Assembly: GCF_018388425.1 (NCBI RefSeq)
Contig: NZ_CP074406.1
Span: 1,054,001-1,118,000, forward strand
Direction of reading: 5' to 3'
Length of the DNA stretch: 64,000 nt
DNA from: Nocardioides faecalis
GTDB lineage: Bacteria > Actinomycetota > Actinomycetes > Propionibacteriales > Nocardioidaceae
A model generated the notes under the pieces. It saw nothing but the letters and a program-made list of their open reading frames with translations. It had not been told where the DNA came from and searched no databases. Both the position numbers and the translations under genes were made by a program. This document shows positions 8,479-18,798 of this stretch, piece by piece; positions within the stretch are counted from its first letter, which is position 1, and each line of letters starts with the position of its first letter.

Positions 8479-9194
8479 TGTCGGTCCTCGCCGCGAGCAT
8501 CGACGTGTGCACCGAGTACGACGTGGCGCTCGCGGTCGAGGACTTCGTGCCCTGCCTGCTCGCACTCTCCGCGTTCGTCGTGCTCGCCGGCGCGGTGCGT
8601 GCCCGGGTGCCCTCGGCGTACCCGGTGGCCCTGCTCGGCGGCCTGCTGGTCTCGGCCGGCGGGTTCGGCAAGGCGATCTGGAAGCTGCTGGTGGCCACCG
8701 GGTGCTGGGAGTACCCGTGGCTGGAGTCGCTGCTCTTCCCGTGCCTGGCCTTCGGTTTCGCCGCCGTGGCCTGGGCGGTGCTCAGCGCGGTCCGCGGCCG
8801 GAAGGTGTCGCCGCTGGGGTTCGTGCTGTTCCCGCTCGCCGCGGGCATCGGCGCGGCCTGGATGAGCATCTCGGCCGGTGAGTACCGCAACTGGCCGCTG
8901 CTCATCGCTGCCGCCGTCGGGGCGTCCTTCCTCGGCATCACCCTCTGCGTCGCCGCGTTCCGCGGCGGCAAGCCCTCGGTGGGCGTGCTGTTCATCGTCT
9001 ACACCCTGGGCACCAACATCCTGCCCCCGCTGGCCGCCCAGCCCGAGCAGTCGCTGGAGCTGCAGTGGGCCGAGCAGCTCACCAACTCGTGCGTCCAGCT
9101 CTGCTTCCTGCTGGGAGCGCTCTGGCTGCGCGAGCACATGAACCGCCCGGCGCCCACCACGAGCGCCGGCGAGAAGACAGGAGTCCCCGCGTGA
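8478..9194 (+). CDS. Polytopic membrane protein, unknown
   Basis: The 238-residue protein has about seven hydrophobic helices: residues 18-40, 48-70, 80-103, 111-130, 137-158, 165-182 and 200-220. There is a short charged C-terminus and no recognised family. Cys residues occur near the N-terminus (CTEYD, 'PCLLAL'), in 'TGCWEYPW' and in the fourth helix region. The ATG overlaps the stop of the NYC1-like gene and its own stop overlaps the next start, so it is co-expressed with the tetrapyrrole-type enzymes. It could be an uptake or efflux component or a membrane-bound redox partner. Nothing in the sequence decides this. Confidence 0.75.
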   Translation: MSVLAASIDVCTEYDVALAVEDFVPCLLALSAFVVLAGAVRARVPSAYPVALLGGLLVSAGGFGKAIWKLLVATGCWEYPWLESLLFPCLAFGFAAVAWAVLSAVRGRKVSPLGFVLFPLAAGIGAAWMSISAGEYRNWPLLIAAAVGASFLGITLCVAAFRGGKPSVGVLFIVYTLGTNILPPLAAQPEQSLELQWAEQLTNSCVQLCFLLGALWLREHMNRPAPTTSAGEKTGVPA

Positions 9195-9943
9195 GCGGAG
9201 TCGACCGGTTGGGCTGGCGTCGCAAGTTCGGCGTCATCGCGCCCTCCACCAACACCATCGTGCAGCCCGAGTTCGACATGATGCGCGTCCCCGGCGTCAC
9301 GTCGCACTACGGCCGCATCTACATCCCCGACGGGCGGATCGCCACCGACGAGGGCATGGAGAACCTCCTCGTCCAGATCCGCGCCAACATGGACGACTGC
9401 GTGCGCAGCCTGATGACCATGCAGCCGGACTACATGGTCATGGGCATGAGCGCGGAGACGTTCTGGGACGGCGTCGAGGGCAACCGCCAGTTCGTCAAGC
9501 AGATCCAGGACCTGACCGGCGGCCTCGGCGTGGCCACCGGCGCGGAGGGCTGCGAGCGGGCGCTGAAGCTGTTCGGTGCGAAGAAGATCGCCGTCGTCAC
9601 GCCGTACACGCCCATCGGCGACGCGAACGTCCGCAAGTTCTTCACCGAGCTGGGCTTCGAGGTCGGCCAGATCAAGGGGCTGTGCGTCAACAGCGCCGTC
9701 GAGATCGCCCAGGTCACCGAGAAGACCCTGCGGGAGTCGCTGATCGAGATCAACGACTCCGATGTCGACGCGATCGTGCAGTGCGGCACCAACCTGTGCA
9801 TGACCGAGCTCGCCGACGAGGCCGAGCGTTGGCTCGACAAGCCCGTCATCGCGATCAACGCCGCCACCTGGTGGATGGCGCTGCGCGACAACGGCATCGA
9901 GGACCAGATGCACGGCTACGGGACGCTGCTCCGGGAGCACTGA
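9191..9943 (+). CDS. Asp/Glu racemase superfamily: maleate isomerase / arylmalonate decarboxylase-like
   Basis: The GTG start overlaps the upstream stop. The 250-residue protein has the maleate cis-trans isomerase signature 'GVIAPSTNTIVQPEFD' near the N-terminus and a C-terminal half cysteine in 'VQCGTNLCMTEL'. Maleate isomerases need two cysteines. Here the N-terminal position reads 'VMGMSAETFW', with Ser and no Cys, which resembles the one-cysteine arylmalonate decarboxylase arrangement. It could isomerise a substituted maleate to a fumarate, or decarboxylate a malonate/beta-keto acid such as the one left on ring E of a demethylated pheophorbide-type catabolite. It is the last gene before a strong terminator. 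Confidence 0.75.
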   Translation: MSGVDRLGWRRKFGVIAPSTNTIVQPEFDMMRVPGVTSHYGRIYIPDGRIATDEGMENLLVQIRANMDDCVRSLMTMQPDYMVMGMSAETFWDGVEGNRQFVKQIQDLTGGLGVATGAEGCERALKLFGAKKIAVVTPYTPIGDANVRKFFTELGFEVGQIKGLCVNSAVEIAQVTEKTLRESLIEINDSDVDAIVQCGTNLCMTELADEAERWLDKPVIAINAATWWMALRDNGIEDQMHGYGTLLREH

Positions 9944-9955
9944 GCCGCTGGACGA

Positions 9956-10000
9956 CGAAGCCCCGCCCACCGACCTGACGGGTCCGTGGGCGGGGCTTCG
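9956..10000. terminator. Strong hairpin terminator (bidirectional position)
   Basis: CGAAGCCCCGCCCAC pairs perfectly over 15 bp with GTGGGCGGGGCTTCG around a 15-nt loop. It lies between the 2832-9943 operon and the oppositely oriented sortase genes, so it can end both. Confidence 0.8.
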
Positions 10001-10038
10001 TGCTGCGTGCGGGGTCTCGGGGGGCGGGGCGAGCCGCC

Positions 10039-10194
10039 TCAGCCGACGACGACCTCGTCGAGCGGAAGGTGCGGCTCGATCGCGGGGAACACGACGTACA
10101 TCAGCAGCCACAGGACCGCGGCGAGCAGCACGAGCAGCTGCACGGCCTTCCACGGCCTGGAGCCGGGCAGGATGCGCCAGAGCAGTGCGTACAC
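10039..10194 (-). CDS. Small single-pass membrane protein downstream of sortase
   Basis: The GTG start at 10194 follows GAGGAGG, which overlaps the sortase stop. The 51-residue product has a basic N-terminus ('WRILPGSRPWK'), one membrane helix of about 20 residues ('VQLLVLLAAVLWLLMYVVF') and a short acidic C-terminus 'PHLPLDEVVVG'. The excellent ribosome site and the tight coupling to the sortase gene argue that it is real despite its size. Small membrane partners near class E sortases are plausible accessory factors, but no function is known to me. Confidence 0.7.
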   Translation of the reverse strand: MYALLWRILPGSRPWKAVQLLVLLAAVLWLLMYVVFPAIEPHLPLDEVVVG

Positions 10195-10205
10195 GTCGTA
10201 CCTCC

Positions 10206-10874
10206 TCAGCCCAGAGCGGGCGGCGGGCCCGCGGCGGGGTCACGGGACTCGACCAGCTGGGCACCGACGACCAGGCGCTCGGTGGAGGCCCAGCGCGGGT
10301 GACAGGTGACCAGGGTCAGGGACTGGACGGTCGGGTTCTTGCCGGGTCGGCCGGCGACCGGGGCGATGACCTCGACCGCGGTGGGCGGCACGATCCGGGA
10401 CCAGGTCACCTGGTAGGTGAACCAACCGTCCACGGCCTCGACGTAGACCTTGTCGCCCTCCTTCAGCTTGTCCAGCTGGGCGAAGGGCTCGCCGTGGGTG
10501 GCGCGGTGGCCGGCGACCGCGAAGTTCCCGACCTCACCGGGCAGCGCGGTGCCGGGGAAGTGGCCGGGGCCGTCGTTGAGGGTCTTCTTGTCCACGCCCT
10601 CGAGCACGACCCACTCCCAGTCCTCACCGAGCCGGGGGATGTGCAGCACGCTCAGGCCGTCGCCGACGTCCGGCGTGCGCGGCGACTCCTCGCCGCCCTC
10701 GAAGGTCTGGGCACGGAAATCCTCGAGCAGGCTGCGCTGCGCCGCGTCCGTCTGTACGTTCGTCCACACCAGCAGGTAGAAGGCCAGCAGGAACAGCAGG
10801 GCCGCGCCCGTCAGCAGCAGCTCGGCGAGGACGCTGAGCACGCTCCTGATGGACAGACGCGAGACACCGGGCAT
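10206..10874 (-). CDS. Class E sortase
   Basis: The 222-residue transpeptidase has an N-terminal membrane anchor (about residues 12-33), the catalytic His in 'VAGHRATHG', the catalytic Cys in 'TLVTCHP' and the Arg in 'STERLVV'. The enzyme cuts LPXTG/LAXTG-type signals of secreted proteins and links them to peptidoglycan. Two proteins encoded further on (18172 and 18795) end with LPKTG and LPGTG signals, and are its likely substrates. The ATG directly abuts regulon element B. On the minus strand TATATT lies six bases before the ATG, so the message is probably leaderless. This ties the sortase to the tetrapyrrole-type regulon. Confidence 0.9.
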   Translation of the reverse strand: MPGVSRLSIRSVLSVLAELLLTGAALLFLLAFYLLVWTNVQTDAAQRSLLEDFRAQTFEGGEESPRTPDVGDGLSVLHIPRLGEDWEWVVLEGVDKKTLNDGPGHFPGTALPGEVGNFAVAGHRATHGEPFAQLDKLKEGDKVYVEAVDGWFTYQVTWSRIVPPTAVEVIAPVAGRPGKNPTVQSLTLVTCHPRWASTERLVVGAQLVESRDPAAGPPPALG

Positions 10875-10893
10875 CTATTTAATATATCATCTA
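10875..10893. promoter_or_regulatory. Regulon element B (divergent sortase / surface protein)
   Basis: CTATTTAATATATCATCTA lies between the sortase start (10874, -) and the 10934 gene (+). Read on the minus strand it begins TAGATGATATATT, matching the shared consensus. It holds TANNNT boxes for both directions. Confidence 0.6.
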
Positions 10894-10933
10894 GCATCCG
10901 TCTCCCGGACTGCCCGCAGGAGGATCCGAACGC

Positions 10934-13063
10934 ATGCTGACGCCCCGTTTGCGCACAGTATTGGCCACGGCGGTCCTCGCTGCCTCCGCCCTGCCCGGTC
11001 TGGGCATGGTGGCCGGCTCGGCCAGTGCTGCGGACACCGTGGTCGGCACCGACCCCGGGGGCGGGTGCTGGCGCTACGTGCCGGCCGTGCCGACGCCCGA
11101 GGTTCCGCGCCTCGGCACGCCGCTGAGCACGGAGCTGGAGCCCTGGGTGCTCGCTCCGGCGGAGGCCGAGGTGCAGCTGAGCACCGCCGGCGACACCGCG
11201 GTCGGCGGCACCCGGACGTTCGCCCTCGAGATCCCCAACGGCCCCGTGCTCTACCCGGACGCTACCGAGCAGCCCGCCGAGAAGATCGTGCTCAAGGCGA
11301 GCGCGGTGCTGCTGCTCGACGGCGCGGAGCTCCCGCCCGTGACCACCGAGGTGGAGCTCGAGCCCGCCCCCGCGGCGCCCGACCCGGCCGCGGCCGCGCC
11401 GGTCACGGTTCCGGCCCTCTCCTTCACCGGTGAGATCACCATCGCGACGGCCGCCACCTCGGCCCTGATCCTCAAGCAGCTGACCGTCGACGTCCCCCGC
11501 CCCGACCTGCCGCTCGGCGTCCCGCAGTCGCCGAGCCTGCGCGTGGTCTGCAACGGCCAGACCGAGGGAGACCCGGGCACGCTGCCGGGCCTCGGCGTGA
11601 ACCCGGCGACCGAGCCCGTCGCGACGTCGGTCACTGCGACCTACCGCACGGTGGCCGGCACGGCGGCCAAGGTCACCGCCATCAGCTCGCAGGCGGTCAC
11701 CAACGCGGCCCGTGCCGGCGACACGCTCACCCTGCAGGGCTCCGGCTTCCCCTCCGCCGCCGCCGGTGCGCTCGAGATGTGCGATCCCGACGGCACCACG
11801 GCTTGCACCCAGATGGTCCCCACCCAGACCACGCCCACGGGTGAGCACCTGGCCAGCGCGGCGCTCCCGTCCGGCCTCGCCGCCGGCGACCGCGCCGTGC
11901 GACTGGTGGCCGGGCTCCGCAGCGCCACCACGCCGCTGCTCGTCCTCGGCGACCCCACGGCCGAGGCATCCTCGGAAGGCTCCGGTGAGGACCGCGCAGC
12001 CCAGGTCGCCGGTGGGGACTGGGACCCGCTGCGCAAGGTCGCCCTGCGCGGGCTCGACTCCTCCGGCGCCGCGATCGGCAAGCGGATCGTCGTCACCGCG
12101 GACGAGCGCGGCCGGATCGAGGGTCGCCTCGACGTCGGCAAGCGCGCGGTCACCGCGGTCCGTGCCGAGCAGAAGCGCGCCGGCGGCGACCTGGTCGTCG
12201 AGGCCGACCTCGACGGCGGTGAGGTGACCGGCGGTCCCGAGACGCCGCAGCAGGACGCGCCGGGCGATGCCACGCCGCCGGCCTCCGGTGCCCCGGTCAC
12301 GACGACCGGCCCGGTCACGGCCGACCCGGTCACGGCCGCACCGGTGGAGATCCCCGAGCCCGCCGACCTCGCGGTCAACGAGGTCACCGCCCCCGGCGAC
12401 GCAGCCGCTGCGCAGCAGGGCGAGCTCGCCATCATCGACGCCGCCCTCACCGGGTCGAGCACCCTGGGCGACATGTTCGGAGCCTCGCCACGCCGCGTGC
12501 TGCGGCTCGACGTCGAGAACGTCGGCCAGGTGGCGGTGAGCGCCCCCGGTCTCACCATCTCGGTCGGGCGCACCGACGACGTCGAGCCGATCTACAGCTC
12601 CGACGGGCTGGGCACCATCGAGCCGGGAGCGGTGGAGCGGATCGAGGTGCCGATCGCGCTGGGTGTGGGGGCGATCGGCACCTACCAGATCAGTGGACAG
12701 CTGGGCACCGGCGAGGCCGGCACGTTCTCCCTCACCTGGCAGACCTACCCGTGGGGCCTGATCGTCCTCAACGTGCTGGGCATCGCGCTGCTGTCGTGGG
12801 CCGTCGAGCGTCGGCTGCGCCGGCGCAACCCGCCCCGCGTGGTGGCCGCCCTCGCGCCCGCCGGTCTCGCCACCGGCGCGCCGGTCGCCGGTGGCCCCGT
12901 CGGTGGGGGAGAGGCCGTCATCGACCTCGAGACCCTGGAGCGCTGGTGGGCGATGCAGGCCGCGGCGCCGGAGACCCTCATCGGCGCCGGGGACGACGGT
13001 CACGCCGTCGTCGACATCGACGCGGTGGAGCGCTGGATCGACCGCCTGCCCGCCAGGTCCTGA
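10934..13063 (+). CDS. Secreted, membrane-anchored multidomain surface protein
   Basis: The start follows AGGAGGA. The 709-residue protein has a signal peptide (residues 1-33, '...GSASA'). An N-terminal Cys-bracketed domain (from 'GGGCWRY' to 'LRVVCNGQ') resembles those of the 18795 and 33140 proteins. Next comes an Ig-like segment ('DTLTLQGSGFPS' with 'MCDPDGTTACT') reminiscent of the neocarzinostatin fold. There follows a Pro/Thr-rich linker near 440-480, an extracellular beta domain, a membrane helix ('WGLIVLNVLGIALLSWAV') and a cytoplasmic tail of about 100 residues. The tail carries two copies of an 'ID(L/I)xxxERW' motif. There is no LPXTG motif; it is held by its helix. Divergent from the sortase and under element B. 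It may hand a ligand from wall proteins to the ABC importer; that is inference. Confidence 0.8.
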   Translation: MLTPRLRTVLATAVLAASALPGLGMVAGSASAADTVVGTDPGGGCWRYVPAVPTPEVPRLGTPLSTELEPWVLAPAEAEVQLSTAGDTAVGGTRTFALEIPNGPVLYPDATEQPAEKIVLKASAVLLLDGAELPPVTTEVELEPAPAAPDPAAAAPVTVPALSFTGEITIATAATSALILKQLTVDVPRPDLPLGVPQSPSLRVVCNGQTEGDPGTLPGLGVNPATEPVATSVTATYRTVAGTAAKVTAISSQAVTNAARAGDTLTLQGSGFPSAAAGALEMCDPDGTTACTQMVPTQTTPTGEHLASAALPSGLAAGDRAVRLVAGLRSATTPLLVLGDPTAEASSEGSGEDRAAQVAGGDWDPLRKVALRGLDSSGAAIGKRIVVTADERGRIEGRLDVGKRAVTAVRAEQKRAGGDLVVEADLDGGEVTGGPETPQQDAPGDATPPASGAPVTTTGPVTADPVTAAPVEIPEPADLAVNEVTAPGDAAAAQQGELAIIDAALTGSSTLGDMFGASPRRVLRLDVENVGQVAVSAPGLTISVGRTDDVEPIYSSDGLGTIEPGAVERIEVPIALGVGAIGTYQISGQLGTGEAGTFSLTWQTYPWGLIVLNVLGIALLSWAVERRLRRRNPPRVVAALAPAGLATGAPVAGGPVGGGEAVIDLETLERWWAMQAAAPETLIGAGDDGHAVVDIDAVERWIDRLPARS

Positions 13064-13123
13064 CCCGCAGGGCCCTGTGTAACGGCTTCATGAATTGGCC
13101 GAGAAAGCCCCTTCCGGCCAAGT

Positions 13124-13141
13124 CGATATCGTATATAGTTC
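13124..13141. promoter_or_regulatory. Regulon element C (weaker match), ABC importer promoter
   Basis: CGATATCGTATATAGTTC, 23 bp before the GTG at 13165, is AT-rich and includes TATATAG. It fits the shared consensus only with a one-base insertion, so it is the least certain of the seven elements. Confidence 0.4.
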
Positions 13142-13164
13142 GGCCCAACGAGAGGAGTCGACCT

Positions 13165-14520
13165 GTGCAGCTGCGCCGTCGAAACACCGGGGCCGATAGG
13201 TCCTTGATCCTGCGGTCCGCTGCCGTTGCCGGCGGCCTGGTCCTGGCCCTCGCGGGCTGCGGCGTGCTGATGCCGGGCGGCGGTCAGAGCGTCGACCGCA
13301 CGAGCGCCGGACCGGGCGTGACCGAGGACTCCGTGAAGGTGGTGTTCGTCGGCGTCGACCTCGACGCCGTCAAGGAGCAGACCGGCTTCAAGACCGCCTC
13401 GGTGGGCGACCCCGAGAAGCAGGTCCAGGTCCTCGAGGACTGGGTCAACGACAACGGCGGCCTCGGCGGGCGCAAGCTCGACGCCGTCTTCAAGATGTAC
13501 GACGCGCAGACCGACTCCCCGGCCTCCGAGGAGAAGCTCTGCAACGAGGTCAGCCAGGACGAGCAGGCCTTCGCCGTCGTCCTGCTCGGCCAGTACCAGT
13601 CGAACGCACGACCCTGCTACGCCCAGCGCAAGACGCTGATGCTCGACATCTCCCTGGTCGCCAGCGACAAGACGATCTACGAGGAGCTCGCGCCGTACCT
13701 GTGGACGCCGAGCTTCCCCGAGCACGACGCGTTCGTGAACTCTTACATCGCCGCGCTCGACGAGCAGGGCTTCTTCGAGGGCCGCGACGAGGTCGCGATC
13801 ATCGCCGCGGACTCGCCGGTCAACCGCCGCTCCGTGGAGAACAAGGCCGTGCCGCTGCTCAAGGAGCGCGGCATCAAGGGCGAGGTGGCCTGGGTCGACA
13901 CCACCGACATCGGCACCATCTACACCGGCGGCGAGCAGGCCGCGGTGACCCTGGCGGGCAAGGGCATCGACCGGGTGATCTTCCTCGGCGGCTCCCGGCT
14001 CGCCTCGATCTTCGCGACGATCGCCGGGTCCAAGCAGTTCACGCCCCGCTACGCGATCTCCAGCTTCGACAACCCGTCGTTCTTCCTGGGCAACCCGGAG
14101 ACGGTGCCGTCCACCACGATGGACGGAATGGTCGGCATCGGGTTCCACCCGCCGCAGGACGTCGCCGACGACCAGATGCCGTTCCCGGCCGAGGAGGGCC
14201 CCGAGGCCGAGTGCGTCGCGGTGTTCGAGGCCGCCGGCATCACGTTCGAGTCCCGCGAGGGTGCGCGCCAGGCGCTGCCGTACTGCGACGCCGCCCGTCT
14301 GCTCAAGCTCGGCGGTGACAACGTCGACGGCGAGCTGAACGCTGCGACCTGGGCGGATGCGGTGAAGAAGCACGGCGCGGAGTTCCAGACCGCCTCCGGC
14401 TTCGGCAACGCCCTGGACAAGGGCAACGCCGCCGCCGGCGCCTACCGGGTGCTGAAGTTCGCCGACGACTGCAGGTGCTTCGTCTACGAGGGGGACGAAG
14501 TCCCGTTCGCCGATGAGTGA
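13165..14520 (+). CDS. Branched-chain-type ABC transporter substrate-binding lipoprotein
   Basis: The GTG start follows AGAGGAG with seven bases spacing. The 451-residue protein carries a lipoprotein signal with lipobox 'LAGCG' (Cys about residue 32). The mature part is a type I periplasmic-binding fold (Peripla_BP_6), with 'VKVVFVGVDLDAVKEQ', 'WVNDNGGLGGRKLD' and 'CYAQRKTLMLD'. Such lipoproteins catch amino acids, aromatic acids, amides or sterol-like acids outside the membrane for a Liv-type importer. The following two genes encode that importer. The ligand is unknown; a tetrapyrrole fragment or maleimide-type acid would suit the island. Confidence 0.85.
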   Translation: MQLRRRNTGADRSLILRSAAVAGGLVLALAGCGVLMPGGGQSVDRTSAGPGVTEDSVKVVFVGVDLDAVKEQTGFKTASVGDPEKQVQVLEDWVNDNGGLGGRKLDAVFKMYDAQTDSPASEEKLCNEVSQDEQAFAVVLLGQYQSNARPCYAQRKTLMLDISLVASDKTIYEELAPYLWTPSFPEHDAFVNSYIAALDEQGFFEGRDEVAIIAADSPVNRRSVENKAVPLLKERGIKGEVAWVDTTDIGTIYTGGEQAAVTLAGKGIDRVIFLGGSRLASIFATIAGSKQFTPRYAISSFDNPSFFLGNPETVPSTTMDGMVGIGFHPPQDVADDQMPFPAEEGPEAECVAVFEAAGITFESREGARQALPYCDAARLLKLGGDNVDGELNAATWADAVKKHGAEFQTASGFGNALDKGNAAAGAYRVLKFADDCRCFVYEGDEVPFADE

Positions 14521-15255
14521 GCGTCGCGCAGCACCCGCGCTGGCCGTGGAGGAGATCCGTGCCTCCTACGGTCCGGTCCAGGTGCTCTTCGGCGCCGGCC
14601 TGGTCGTGGAGAAGGGCGAGATGGTCGCCCTCATGGGCCCCAACGGCGTGGGCAAGTCGACGCTGCTGCGGGTCATCGGCGGGCTCATGCGGCCCGACTC
14701 CGGGACGGTGCGGATCGGGGGCATCGACGCCACCTCGTGGAGCCCGCGCAAGCGGGTCGAGGCCGGCCTGAGCCAGGTCGTGGGCCAGTCGGCCTTCGGC
14801 TCCCTGAGCGTCGTGGACAACCTCACGATGCACGGCTACGCGAACGCCGACAAGAAGTGGGTGCGCGAGTCGGTCGAGGCCGCGCTGATGATCTTCCCGC
14901 GCCTCAACGCGCGGCGGAACCAGCCGGCCGCGACGCTGTCCGGCGGCGAGCGCCAGATGCTCGCGCTGGCCAAGGCGATCGTCAACGACCCGGAGCTGCT
15001 CGTCATCGACGAGTTCTCCCTCGGGCTCGCGCCCGTGGTCGTGGGCGGCCTGATGGAGCTGGTCCGCCGGCTCAACGAGCGCGGCACGTCCGTGCTCCTC
15101 GTGGAGCAGTCGGTCAACGTGGCGCTGTCGCTCGTGCACCGCGCCTATGTCATGGAGAAGGGCGAGATCATCGCTGAGGAGTCCGCAGCAGTGCTGGCCG
15201 CCGATCCGGAACGAATCCGCACCCTGATGCTGGGTGGCCACGTGGCGGAGGCGGG

Positions 15256-15259
<4 letters not shown>
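14513..15259 (+). CDS. ABC transporter ATPase, LivF type
   Basis: The 248-residue ATPase has Walker A 'GPNGVGKST', ABC signature 'LSGGERQML', Walker B 'LLVIDEFSLGLAP' and the switch region after 'VLLVEQ'. Its length and the LivF-like C-terminus make it the second ATPase of a branched-chain-type importer. It overlaps the lipoprotein gene by eight bases and the fused permease/ATPase gene by four, so all three are one transcript. The Walker B glutamate is present, so it should hydrolyse ATP. Confidence 0.9.
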
Positions 15260-18162
<2,903 letters not shown>

Positions 18163-18171
18163 GGAGAGACC

Positions 18172-18798
18172 GTGAAGAACGCATCGACGCTGTTGAAGGC
18201 GATCGTGAGCTTGACGGCATTGCTCGTCGTCACGATCGTGGCCGCGCCACCGAGCTTCGCCAAGGCCACGCTCGAGGTCAGCGCCAGCCAGAACCTCAAG
18301 GACGGCCAGAAGATCGACATCAGCGGAGGCGGCTACAAGCCCGGCCTCACGCAGATCGCGGTCGGCCAGTGCATTGAGGGCTACACCGGCCCCTCGCACT
18401 GCAACCTGCAGGGCGGCGCCACCTTCCGCAACGCAGACGCCAGCGGTTCCATCGGCTCGTTCTCGGTGGTGGTCAAGGAGAAGTTCGGCGCCCACGACTG
18501 CACCAAGGTCAAGTGCGTCCTCGCCTCCGGCCCGCTGCCGACCGTCGCCGACGCCGCCACCGTCAAGGCCAACCAGGTCATCATCCCGATCACCTTCGGT
18601 GGCGCGCCGGCCGCCGAGGCGCCCGCCGAGACGCCCGCCGCCGCGCCGGCCGCCGACGAGCGCGCCGCGACCGACGACGAGCTGCCCAAGACCGGTGTCG
18701 CCGACAGCCTGCCGATGATCATGATGGCCGGGCTCGTGCTGCTCCTCGCCGGTGCCGGCCTGCGTCTCGGTACCCGTCGCCCGGGCGGTGTCGCATGA
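18172..18798 (+). CDS. Sortase-anchored neocarzinostatin-family surface protein (LPKTG)
   Basis: The GTG start follows GAGGAGA. The 208-residue protein has a signal peptide (1-30), one domain (31-143), an Ala/Pro/Glu linker, an LPKTG sorting signal at 171-175, a membrane helix and a basic tail. The domain matches the neocarzinostatin/macromomycin apoprotein family. 'LKDGQKIDISGGG' parallels the family opening, and the cysteines C67/C77 ('VGQC...HCN') and C110/C115 have exactly the 10- and 5-residue spacing of neocarzinostatin's two disulfides. Known family members bind a chromophore in a cleft. A wall-bound version beside an importer suggests capture of a coloured or hydrophobic ligand; this is inference. 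Confidence 0.8.
   Translation: MKNASTLLKAIVSLTALLVVTIVAAPPSFAKATLEVSASQNLKDGQKIDISGGGYKPGLTQIAVGQCIEGYTGPSHCNLQGGATFRNADASGSIGSFSVVVKEKFGAHDCTKVKCVLASGPLPTVADAATVKANQVIIPITFGGAPAAEAPAETPAAAPAADERAATDDELPKTGVADSLPMIMMAGLVLLLAGAGLRLGTRRPGGVA

Noticed and set aside
9956..10000. Small RNA gene
   Set aside because: The perfect stem lies exactly between two convergent operons and is fully explained as a terminator; no promoter is visible for it.
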